Below are positions 21,664 to 29,593 of a stretch of DNA of 64,000 bases, in pieces. Location of the stretch: positions 1 to 64,000 of the forward strand of contig CAVSBZ010000002.1 of the NCBI GenBank assembly GCA_963726315.1, in the 5' to 3' direction. A program made the position numbers and the translations under genes. The stretch's first letter is position 1, and every line of letters begins with the position of its first letter. The DNA is from FEB-25 sp963726315. GTDB lineage: Bacteria; Chloroflexota; Anaerolineae; Anaerolineales; UBA4823. A model generated the notes under the pieces. The model saw only the letters and a program-made list of their open reading frames with translations. It did no database searches and had not been told where the DNA came from.

Positions 21664-23631
21664 ATGACCGATATTATCTGTCCCCTGTGCGGTAAGCCCA
21701 ATCCACCAGACCTGGATGAATGCAAGTTCTGTCAGGCGCCGTTAAAGACCGGGGGATTCATCGCTCCATCTGATGACAAGGATGAGCTGGATAAACTAAT
21801 ATTCTCAGCCGGTAAGACCGGTGAGTCAGAGAAACAGCCGGCTCCTTTACCAGGAATTCCATCCAACCAGGAGCAATCTATTCCTGACTGGTTAAAGGAG
21901 ACTGAAGCGAGTTTTCTTGACCAGACCGGGACCAAGACGTCAGAGGTTGAACCTGAAAGCCCAGCTCCTGATCAGCTCTCCGAGCAAATCGATTCTTTAA
22001 TAAAACCACAACCAATCCCGTCGAGCGGACATGAAAATGCAATCGATGACGATTGGTTGGCGAGCTTGCTCGAAGAAGCTGGTGTGAACGAGCCAGCACA
22101 ACCCACTCGCCCGGTAGAACCGGCGGAAGAATTACCAGCGGAAGAACTACCAGAGGAAAATCTTCTGCAGGATGAACTACCGGCAGAAACGCAAGCCTTT
22201 GAAGAATTTCGAGAGTCGCCTGTTGCTCCGTTTGATGAACCAATCGAAGAAGACGAGGCACCCGCCTTACCAGCCGAAAAACCAGATTGGTTGACCAGCC
22301 TGGAAGCCGCCTCCAAAATTAAGCTGGCCGGCGGAATGCTTCCTGCTGAAGTGCTGCCAGAGGAAGCCTTTCACCAGGAAGCAGAGCAGGCGAAAGAACA
22401 AGAGCAACCTGCTCCTCCTGATTGGCTTACCGCCTCCATTCCTGAACAACCTGCCCCCGCCCCCATAGAATCAGAAGCCGGATTAAGTCCCGCGGAGTTA
22501 CCCGGCTGGTTGGAAGCCCTCCGTCCGTCTGAAGCTGTCGAACCGACCGGACCCGTCGAGGATGTATCCAACGCTGATATTGTCACCGCAGGACCATTAG
22601 TGGGGCTGCGAGGTGTAATCTCCCCCCACCCATCAGCCATACGGGCAAGGAAGCCGCCCACCTACTCGATCAAATTGCGGGTCACTGACGAACAAAAAGC
22701 ACGCGTGGAGATGATGGAAGCACTTTTGGCAGATGAAGAGAAGCCAACGCCTTTACCAACACCACCCATCATTACTTCTCAGAACATCTTTCGCATCATT
22801 ATTGCCGTAGCGCTGCTGCTGCCCATTATCTGGATGATTGTCACTGGGAGACAAAATGCCGCCCAGCCCCAGACCGGCAATATTCCAGGTGTGGTGGATT
22901 TCACCCAGGAAATCCAGAAGCTGCCCCTTGGAGCAGTTGTGCTTGTGGCATTCGATTATGAGGCTGGTTTTTCGGGCGAATTGAACATCGCCGTTTCCAA
23001 TGTCGTCACCCAGCTGATGAACAAGAGCGCTTATCTTACATTAGTTGCTACCACCCCGTCGGGTCCGGCATTGGGCGAAAGTGCCATTAGGGCGGTCTAC
23101 TCAAGCATGCTGGGGAACCCAGCAACCTATCCTTCTTATGCAAACCTGGGATATATTCCGGGCGGCACGTTGGGTCTGGCGGGGTTGGCAGCTTCTCCGC
23201 AAAGCGTCGTCCCATATTCATTGAATAATGATAACGTCTGGGCAGGCGCTCCATTGAATACAATCGAAACCATAAAAGACTTTAATGCCGTGATTGTTTT
23301 GACCAACGACTCGGATACCGCCAGGATTTGGATTGAACAGGTTGGTACGCAGCTGCAAGACGCAGCCAAACCTCTCTTATTCGTATCCAGCTCACAGGCA
23401 GAACCGTTGATCCTGCCCTATTATGAGGCAAAGCCCTCCCAGGTGCAAGGCTTGATCGGTGGTCTTGCGGGTGGGGTGGCGTATGCACGCTCGGTGGGAA
23501 ATATCCAGCAAAATGGGGTCTGGGATGCCTACGGCGTCGCTATAACCGTATCAATCTTGATCATCATCATTGGCAGTATTGCCAGTGGAGTAGTAAAAAC
23601 GCTTGCAGCTGAAAAGAAGAAGGAAAGCTAG
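21664..23631 (+). CDS. Zinc-ribbon membrane protein with repeated PDWL motifs
   Basis: 655 residues. Residues 1-28 are a zinc ribbon (CPLCGKPNPPDLDECKFCQAP, i.e. CxxC...CxxC). Residues 30-340 are acidic, Pro/Glu-rich and disordered, with five spaced Trp-Leu motifs (IPDWLKE, DDDWLAS, KPDWLTS, PPDWLTA, LPGWLEA). A TM helix at about 375-395 is followed by a 220-residue domain and a final TM helix with a KKKES tail. The repeated (P/D)WL motifs look like short linear binding sites for a partner, perhaps the other operon proteins. The N-terminal zinc ribbon and disordered arm probably lie in the cytoplasm. Function unknown. Confidence 0.75.
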   Translation: MTDIICPLCGKPNPPDLDECKFCQAPLKTGGFIAPSDDKDELDKLIFSAGKTGESEKQPAPLPGIPSNQEQSIPDWLKETEASFLDQTGTKTSEVEPESPAPDQLSEQIDSLIKPQPIPSSGHENAIDDDWLASLLEEAGVNEPAQPTRPVEPAEELPAEELPEENLLQDELPAETQAFEEFRESPVAPFDEPIEEDEAPALPAEKPDWLTSLEAASKIKLAGGMLPAEVLPEEAFHQEAEQAKEQEQPAPPDWLTASIPEQPAPAPIESEAGLSPAELPGWLEALRPSEAVEPTGPVEDVSNADIVTAGPLVGLRGVISPHPSAIRARKPPTYSIKLRVTDEQKARVEMMEALLADEEKPTPLPTPPIITSQNIFRIIIAVALLLPIIWMIVTGRQNAAQPQTGNIPGVVDFTQEIQKLPLGAVVLVAFDYEAGFSGELNIAVSNVVTQLMNKSAYLTLVATTPSGPALGESAIRAVYSSMLGNPATYPSYANLGYIPGGTLGLAGLAASPQSVVPYSLNNDNVWAGAPLNTIETIKDFNAVIVLTNDSDTARIWIEQVGTQLQDAAKPLLFVSSSQAEPLILPYYEAKPSQVQGLIGGLAGGVAYARSVGNIQQNGVWDAYGVAITVSILIIIIGSIASGVVKTLAAEKKKES

Positions 23632-23639
23632 GAGCAACC

Positions 23640-24362
23640 ATGTTGGAGCAAATTAGCCAGCTGGCGGACCCCATCGGAGCGATCATCGGTTTCCTCCTGA
23701 CTATCATGGTGCTTAGCTATATTATTGGTGATAACGCCCTGTTCCGCCTGGCGATGCACATTTTTATCGGTGTAGCCTCAGGTTATGCAGCTGTTTTGAT
23801 CCTGTATAACGTGTTATGGTACCAGGTACTCGTACCTGTGCTCCAGCTTATCCTCACGGGTAAAGCCGATAATTTATCTACATATTTTGTTCATGTTGCC
23901 CCAGCCGTGATCCTGGGGATATGGATGTTGACCAAGGCGACGCCACGTCTTTCCCGCTATGGAACGCCCGTGTTAGCCTTCCTGACCGGTGTTGGAGCCG
24001 CTACTGTCATTGCCGGCGCTGTTCTTGGGACAATTTTCCCTCAGATAGGCGCATCGACCAACGTGCTTAATCAGAACACGGCACCAGCCGAGATGAACAA
24101 CCTGGTCGGATGGTTCATCAACGGGGTGGTTATTTTGGTAGGGACGATCACCACGCTCATCTACTTCCAATTTGGGGTCGGGCGGCAGGAGGAGGGAATG
24201 CCAACCCAACGACCGATATTCCTGGAATACTTGTCTACGGTAGGACATGGTTTTATTGTTATCACGCTGGGGGTATTGTTTACTGGTGTCTATCTTGCCG
24301 CTCTGGTAGCGTTGATTGATCGGGTCCAATTTCTTTGGGGTGTCATTACTCGCTTCTTCTAA
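23640..24362 (+). CDS. Polytopic membrane protein of unknown function
   Basis: 240 residues with about seven hydrophobic segments: GAIIGFLLTIMVLSYII, LAMHIFIGVASGYAAVLIL, VLVPVLQLIL, VAPAVILGIWML, VLAFLTGVGAATVIAGAVLG, GWFINGVVILVGTITTLIYF and GFIVITLGVLFTGVYLAALV. The ATG follows AGGAGCAACC, 8 nt after the previous stop. No known transporter family was recognised. With the 207-residue protein it would form the integral membrane part of the putative complex. Confidence 0.75.
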   Translation: MLEQISQLADPIGAIIGFLLTIMVLSYIIGDNALFRLAMHIFIGVASGYAAVLILYNVLWYQVLVPVLQLILTGKADNLSTYFVHVAPAVILGIWMLTKATPRLSRYGTPVLAFLTGVGAATVIAGAVLGTIFPQIGASTNVLNQNTAPAEMNNLVGWFINGVVILVGTITTLIYFQFGVGRQEEGMPTQRPIFLEYLSTVGHGFIVITLGVLFTGVYLAALVALIDRVQFLWGVITRFF

Positions 24363-24374
24363 TACAGGACTAAA

Positions 24375-26141
24375 ATGCCGACTTCACTCATTGATGCTGA
24401 CTCTGTCCTTGCCATAGAAATCGGAACTGTATCCACTCGGGTGATCCTTTTCGATGTGGTCGAAGGACGCTACCGATTTTTAGGGCAGGGTAGCGTGGCA
24501 ACTACTCTGGGTGCTCCCATGAACGACGTCAGCGTGGGCGTGAAAGCAGCCCTGGACCAGCTTCACGATATTACCGGACGGGTGTTATTTAATTCCGATG
24601 GTCAGCTTGTAATCCCCTCCCAAACCAGCGGGATTGGAGTGGACGCCTGTGTGGCTACCGTGTCGGTTGGACCGCCCCTCAAGGTGGTGGCAATCGGTCT
24701 GCTGGAGGATGTATCAGCGGAAAGTGCCAAAAACCTGGCTTCCACAACTTATGCCCGAGTGATTGAGACAATGAGCTTGAATGACAGCCGTGGACTTGTC
24801 GAACGGCTGGATACCATTTTGCAGATCCACCCAGATTTGATCGTGGTAGCGGGTGGTATCGAAGGTGGGGCGACTAAATCGGTTATTGACTTACTTGAAT
24901 CCGTTGGAATGGCATGTTATTTGATGCCCAAAGAACAACGCCCTGAAGTATTGTATGCTGGGAATTCGTCATTAGATAAGGACGTCCAGGCGTCGATTGG
25001 CACACTGGTAAATCTGCATATTGCACCCAATGTTCGCCAGTCCTATGAGAGCGAGCAGCTGACCCCATCACAACCAGCTTTGGCTCAAATCTTCCGCCAG
25101 GTACGCTCCCGCCAGATTCGCGGCATCCAGGAAGTTGATCAATGGACGGGCAGCCATCTCATGCCAGCGGCGACTGCATTCGGGAGAACCATTCGCTATA
25201 TCAGCAAGGAATATGCCCATACCCATAAGGGTGTTTTGGGAGTTGATGTAGGCGCAGCCGCAACGACTATAGCCTCCGCCTTTTCGGGAGATTTGCGCTT
25301 GAGCATCTACCCCGGGTTGGGTTTGGGAGAGAACCTGCCTGATATTTTCAACTTGTGTAGCCTGGCTGATATCGCGCGTTGGATCACGGTGGATGTTTCT
25401 GACCAATACGTGCGCGATTATGTTTATAACAAAGCGTTATATCCCACCAGTATTCCCATTACAACCGAGGAATTAGCCATTGAACAGGCGCTTGCCTGCC
25501 AGGCGATGCTGCTTGCCGTCAGGCAAGCCACTAAGTCCTATCCTGCCGATGTTGCTGGATCGCTGCAAGGTCTCCTGCCCTGGTTTGAGCCTATCGTCGC
25601 CTCAGGCAGCGTGCTGACCAAAGCACCATCTCGGAATCAGGCTTTGATGATGGTCCTGAATGGACTTCAGCCCACTGGAGTAACGACGATAGCCCTCGAT
25701 CGCAATAATCTGGCGGCTTCCTTGGGCGCGACCGCGAGTGTGACCCCGCTGTTGACCATCCAGTCATTGGATGCATCGAACTTTGTTAACCTGTGCACGA
25801 TTATCTCAGCGGTTGGAAATGCACCTCTTGGTACGCCCATATTGCGCGTACGCATGAGCGCTGAAGATGGAGCCGATTCTGAACAGGAAGTTAGGTATGG
25901 TTCAATGGCGGCATTTAAATTACCGCAGGGGCAAGCAGGTACGCTGCATCTCACTCCACTGCACAAGTTTGACGTGGGTATGGGCGGTTTCGGCAGGGGT
26001 GGCACGGTCAAAGTGATTGGTGGTGTATTTGGAGTAGTAATCGATGCACACGGTCGACCTCTGCGCTTGCCAGCTGAGCCTTCCAGGAGACGGGATACGC
26101 TTAACAAATGGCTGGCCATCCCAGGAGGCGGACAGTTATAA
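24375..26141 (+). CDS. MutL-like actin-fold (ASKHA) ATPase
   Basis: 588 residues resembling the glutamate mutase accessory protein MutL family. The two ASKHA phosphate loops are visible: AIEIGTVSTRVILFDV at about 13-28 and GVDVGAAATTIASAF at about 288-302, followed by GLGLGENLPDIF. In glutamate fermenters MutL accompanies the cobalamin-dependent mutase subunits MutS and MutE. Neither is present here, and the neighbours are membrane proteins, so a role in glutamate mutase is unlikely. I infer an actin-like ATPase energising or assembling the envelope complex of this operon. It starts 12 nt after the upstream stop behind AGGA; its stop TAA overlaps the following ATG. Confidence 0.8.
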   Translation: MPTSLIDADSVLAIEIGTVSTRVILFDVVEGRYRFLGQGSVATTLGAPMNDVSVGVKAALDQLHDITGRVLFNSDGQLVIPSQTSGIGVDACVATVSVGPPLKVVAIGLLEDVSAESAKNLASTTYARVIETMSLNDSRGLVERLDTILQIHPDLIVVAGGIEGGATKSVIDLLESVGMACYLMPKEQRPEVLYAGNSSLDKDVQASIGTLVNLHIAPNVRQSYESEQLTPSQPALAQIFRQVRSRQIRGIQEVDQWTGSHLMPAATAFGRTIRYISKEYAHTHKGVLGVDVGAAATTIASAFSGDLRLSIYPGLGLGENLPDIFNLCSLADIARWITVDVSDQYVRDYVYNKALYPTSIPITTEELAIEQALACQAMLLAVRQATKSYPADVAGSLQGLLPWFEPIVASGSVLTKAPSRNQALMMVLNGLQPTGVTTIALDRNNLAASLGATASVTPLLTIQSLDASNFVNLCTIISAVGNAPLGTPILRVRMSAEDGADSEQEVRYGSMAAFKLPQGQAGTLHLTPLHKFDVGMGGFGRGGTVKVIGGVFGVVIDAHGRPLRLPAEPSRRRDTLNKWLAIPGGGQL

Positions 26142-26206
26142 TGGCATCCTTGTTGCACCTTTTATTTGGAGTTGAGCATCCCGCACGCTGGCCCTGGGAG
26201 AAGTAA
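26141..26206 (+). CDS. Possible 21-codon peptide between the ATPase gene and the next gene
   Basis: The ATG overlaps the upstream TAA (TAATG) and AGGAGG lies 13 nt upstream; the frame runs 21 codons to a TAA 2 nt before the next ATG. The peptide has a hydrophobic start (ASLLHLLFG) and an aromatic tail (RWPWEK). It could be a genuine microprotein, a translational-coupling device, or chance. Confidence 0.35.
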   Translation: MASLLHLLFGVEHPARWPWEK

Positions 26207-26208
26207 TT

Positions 26209-27265
26209 ATGCTGGCACCGATCACCCATTTCAAACCAGCCGCAGAAATCCAGCGAGAAAGATTGATGCCCGCTGGTGGGCGGATTATTGCCCGGCGTGG
26301 TCAGCAAGTTTAACCCCATCGACGTTGTTGCCGAGTCGAAGTTCCGACCGGAACATATTTTGTTGGACGTTGCCAGAGGCCTGGGGTTATCAGCCAGTGA
26401 CGCCGATCATTATATTCAGCGGCGTGCCGGCGACGAGGTGGGGGAGGGGGACGTCATCGCGGGTCCGGTCGGGATTGCCCGACGCGTGGTACGCACGCCC
26501 CGCTCTGGTACTGTTGTTGTAGCAGGCGGTGGGCAAGTGCTGCTCGAGCTGGAAGGTGAATTCACCGAGCTCAAAGCGGGTTATTCAGGTGTGGTTGCAG
26601 ATATCATTGAGGATCGAGGCGTGATGATTGCCGCGATTGGCTCGCTCATTCAAGGGGTGTGGGGGAACGGCAAGATCAATTTTGGGTTATTGAACCTGCT
26701 GGCCCATGCTCCGGATGATGTACTCACCCCTGGCATGCTGGACGTCAGTTTACGCGGCTCTGTAATTATGGGGTCTTACTGTGAGGACGCGAAGGTGCTG
26801 CTTTCTGCTGACGACTTTCCGGTTAGAGGGATGGTCCTGGCAAGCATGGATTCAACCCTGGTACCGGTGGCTTTAAATGTGAGTTATCCGATTGTACTGG
26901 TTGAAGGTTTTGGGAAGTTAGCCATGAACCAGGATGCATATGATATATTAGTCTCTGGGTCGAGGCGGGAAGTATCAGTGATCGCTGAACCGTGGAACCG
27001 GGTCGCTAACACTCGACCCGAGGTGGTCATCACATTGCCGGAAGGGGCAAGCCCTGAGGTGCTCAACGAGTTAATGCCTTTTTCGGTTGGTCAGACGGTA
27101 AGAGTGGTCAGCCCACCCTATAAATCCATGGTCGGGACACTGACCACCTTGCAGACAGGCTTATCTGTATTACCGAATGGCTTGCGTGCACAAACTACAG
27201 GGGTTCGTTTATTGAACGGTGACATTGTCCAGGTTCCCCTGGCGAATCTCGAGATAATCGGGTGA
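26209..27265 (+). CDS. Barrel-sandwich / KOW-like operon protein, frameshifted near 26310
   Basis: Two frames are needed. ATG 26209 (behind GGGAGAAG) encodes LAPITHFKPAAEIQRERLMP then GGRIIARRGQQV and meets TAA at GTTTAACCCC. The +1 frame resumes directly as NPIDVVAESKFRPEHILLDVARGLG and runs to 27265; a GTG at 26276 also opens that frame. The joined protein is about 351 residues. GDEVGEGDVIAG...PRSGTVVV resembles a barrel-sandwich (lipoyl/RnfC-like) fold, and the C-terminus (FSVGQTVRVVSPPYKSMVGT) resembles a KOW-type beta barrel. Function unknown; it lies in the operon after the ATPase. The extra T in TTT is either a sequencing error, a mutation, or a +1 shift at a stop codon. Confidence 0.7.
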
Positions 27266-27305
27266 AGAAAAATTAGCCAAAATGGATTAGTGAGGAGAGA
27301 GAACC

Positions 27306-27902
27306 ATGGCTTTTTCAGACATGAATGATGTCGAACAGGAACTTGGAGAAGAGAAACCACCTGAGAAAAATGGCAACCGCTCATTTTTAATCATCGCCGG
27401 CACATTAGGTGTGATCATGGTCCTGGCATTGTTATGTATCGCAGGCCTGGCATTATATAGATATCTTCCATCCCAGCAAGCAGCACAGGACCAAAACGCG
27501 ACCAAAGCCGCACAGGATACATCGGTGGCACTTTCGGTCAGCGAGACAGCTTCAGCGCCCACTGCCACTGCCACCCGGCAACCAACATTTACCCCCACCA
27601 ATACACGCGTTCCGACGCTGGCTCCCACGAATACACCGGTCATTATCCTGGCCCCTACAAAATCACCGACCGTCGACATTGCCATCGCTACCCAATATGC
27701 TCTCCTCACCCAGACTGCTGAACATCTGTTTGTTACGGTCACTTCAGGCGCGCCAACTCTCGCAATAACTCCCCGGCCTACCACGACGGCTTTACCCGGC
27801 ACGGGGATTGCCGACGAGTTTGGCACCCCAGGGTTGATCGCAGCTGGATTTGTTTTGGTGCTGGTGATATTTATTGTGCGCAGGCTCAGAACTGTATCTT
27901 GA
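27306..27902 (+). CDS. Thr/Pro-rich membrane protein with LPGTG sorting-like tail
   Basis: 198 residues. A charged cytoplasmic N-terminus (about 1-25) precedes a TM helix (26-51). A Thr/Pro/Ala-rich extracellular spacer (PTATATRQPTFTPTNTRVPT and onward) follows, then LPGTG at about 163, a hydrophobic helix (LIAAGFVLVLVIFIVRR) and a basic tail. LPxTG plus helix plus basic tail is the layout of sortase substrates; similar tails are common in Anaerolineae, but no sortase is encoded in this window. With an N-terminal anchor as well it may simply be a two-pass surface stalk. The ATG follows GAGGAGAG; the gene closes the operon. Confidence 0.75.
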   Translation: MAFSDMNDVEQELGEEKPPEKNGNRSFLIIAGTLGVIMVLALLCIAGLALYRYLPSQQAAQDQNATKAAQDTSVALSVSETASAPTATATRQPTFTPTNTRVPTLAPTNTPVIILAPTKSPTVDIAIATQYALLTQTAEHLFVTVTSGAPTLAITPRPTTTALPGTGIADEFGTPGLIAAGFVLVLVIFIVRRLRTVS

Positions 27903-27924
27903 GTACTTCTAGCTGAATTAACGA

Positions 27925-27978
27925 AAAGATTCGGGTTGGTTGGTGCTTATGCACCGATAACCTGAATCTTTTTTTTTT
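27925..27978. terminator. Terminator of the membrane-protein operon
   Basis: AAGATTCGGGTT (27926-27937) pairs with AACCTGAATCTT (27959-27970), with an inner GGTGC/GCACC hairpin, and is followed by a long T run. It can also act on the converging phosphohexomutase transcript. Confidence 0.85.
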
Positions 27979-28018
27979 GCTTTCTCACCTTCAAACGCAA
28001 CATCAGACAAATTTATGA

Positions 28019-29479
28019 TTAAACCACCTGCGTGGCAACGTTTTCTCCGAATCCCAATAAGGCGGTCACCATTTCAGGTGTGCGTCCTTCTGCGTAAACT
28101 CTCAATACCGGTTCCGTGCCCGATGGTCGGATGAGCATCCAGGAGCCATCGGCAATCAGGTATTTAACCCCATCGATCGTGGAAATCCCCAACACTTTTT
28201 CTCCCCCGATCTCCGCAGGTGCCTGATCAACCAATATGCGGCTCATCACTTGCTTCGAAACCGGATGGCTCAGACGCAGGTCCGTGCGGTGGTAAAAGGC
28301 AGGTCCTACTTCTTTTAGCAAGTCTTCCACCAGCTCGTAGAGTGTGGCGCCGGAGCTGGCGATCATCTCCACCAGCAGCAGGCCCATGATAATCCCATCC
28401 CCTTCAGGGATATGCCCATGGAACGAGATGCCCCCCAACTCTTCACCGCCAATCAAGACGTCTCCCTTGAGCATATAATCTGCAATGTGGTTAAACCCCA
28501 CCGGTGTCTCATACATTGGTAGGTCGTAGCGTTTTGCCAGGCGATCGATCATGCTGGTGGTGGATACCGTGCGGATCACCGGTCCACGCCAGTTGCGTGA
28601 TTCCACCAGGTAACGCAGCGATAACGCCATGATTTTATGTGGGTCGACGAAATTTCCCCGGCCATCCATGGCACCTATGCGGTCAGCATCACCGTCTGTC
28701 ACCAATCCCAGGTCACCCATCCCCATGCTGATGGCGCTGGCCAGGGCTCCCAGGTAACGGCTGATCGGTTCGGGGTGAACCCCACCGAACCCAGGGTTGA
28801 GCTCAGCGCGGATCTCCTGCACTTCGCAGCCCGTGCCTTGCAGGACGCCCTTAATCGCTCCTCGACCGGACCCGTACATCGAATCTACCACCACACGTTG
28901 AGGGTGTTCAGCGATGAGATCGAAATTGATCAGCTTGCGTAAGTGATCGTAATAAGACGGCAGGGGGTTGAAACGCTGGATCAAGCCTGCCTGGCGCGCC
29001 TGCTCGAAGTCCATCTGGTTAGGTCCACGGCTGCGTTCCTCATTATCATTTAAATAGACTTCCACTCTACGGCATTGCTCCGGCAGTGCAGAACCGCCAT
29101 AGGCTGCTTTTAACTTCACCCCATTGTAGCGCGGCGCATTATGGCTGGCGGTGATCATCACTCCGCCGATCGCACCTAGTTGCCTCACCGCAAAGGAAAT
29201 TACCGGTGTGGGAGCGTCGGACTGTGATAGGAAGACCTTATAGCCATTCGCCGCCAAAACACGCGCCATATCCACAGCATAGCGGTCGGAGAGGAAACGG
29301 GTATCATAACCGACCACCATCTTGTGTGGGTCGACGTTGGAGTTGTCAAAATTGCCGTTCAGCCAATGATCCGACCCAACTGCATCCGCGATCGCCTGGC
29401 CAACCAGGCGCAAGTTGGAAAATGTAAATGTATCAGAAATTACAGCACGCCAACCGTCAGTACCAAAGTGGATGGGCAT
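28019..29479 (-). CDS. Alpha-D-phosphohexomutase (phosphoglucomutase/phosphomannomutase type)
   Basis: 486 residues with all four family domains. FGTDGWRAVI opens domain 1. The catalytic serine loop is TASHNAPRYNG, with Ala where most members have Pro after SHN. The metal loop is TDGDADRIGAMD, the sugar loop GGEELGGISFHGHIPEGDG, and the phosphate loop RPSGTEPVLRVYAEG. It interconverts hexose 1- and 6-phosphates for glycogen or envelope sugar synthesis; glucose, mannose or glucosamine specificity cannot be fixed from the sequence. The ATG at 29479 follows AGGAGAACGC. It is transcribed towards the membrane operon and divergently from the CNB/PH protein. Confidence 0.92.
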   Translation of the reverse strand: MPIHFGTDGWRAVISDTFTFSNLRLVGQAIADAVGSDHWLNGNFDNSNVDPHKMVVGYDTRFLSDRYAVDMARVLAANGYKVFLSQSDAPTPVISFAVRQLGAIGGVMITASHNAPRYNGVKLKAAYGGSALPEQCRRVEVYLNDNEERSRGPNQMDFEQARQAGLIQRFNPLPSYYDHLRKLINFDLIAEHPQRVVVDSMYGSGRGAIKGVLQGTGCEVQEIRAELNPGFGGVHPEPISRYLGALASAISMGMGDLGLVTDGDADRIGAMDGRGNFVDPHKIMALSLRYLVESRNWRGPVIRTVSTTSMIDRLAKRYDLPMYETPVGFNHIADYMLKGDVLIGGEELGGISFHGHIPEGDGIIMGLLLVEMIASSGATLYELVEDLLKEVGPAFYHRTDLRLSHPVSKQVMSRILVDQAPAEIGGEKVLGISTIDGVKYLIADGSWMLIRPSGTEPVLRVYAEGRTPEMVTALLGFGENVATQVV

Positions 29480-29578
29480 GAGAGCGTTCTCCTGTTTCGA
29501 ATAAGGGTGGAATTGATTTTATCATAAGCTTATATCTGGTATGCTTGCTGCATCAATATAAATGAAATGCAATCTTCA

Positions 29579-29587
29579 TGCTAAAAT
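29579..29587 (+). promoter_or_regulatory. Extended -10, leaderless start of the CNB/PH protein
   Basis: TG-C-TAAAAT; the hexamer (29582-29587) ends 6 nt before the ATG at 29594. No Shine-Dalgarno is present. Confidence 0.65.
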
Positions 29588-29593
29588 CATGTT

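Noticed and set aside
27287..27826. A 179-codon minus-strand frame over the Thr/Pro-rich gene
   Set aside because: The Val/Gly/Ala-rich translation mirrors ACC-rich codons of the plus-strand gene, which has a proper start and domain layout.
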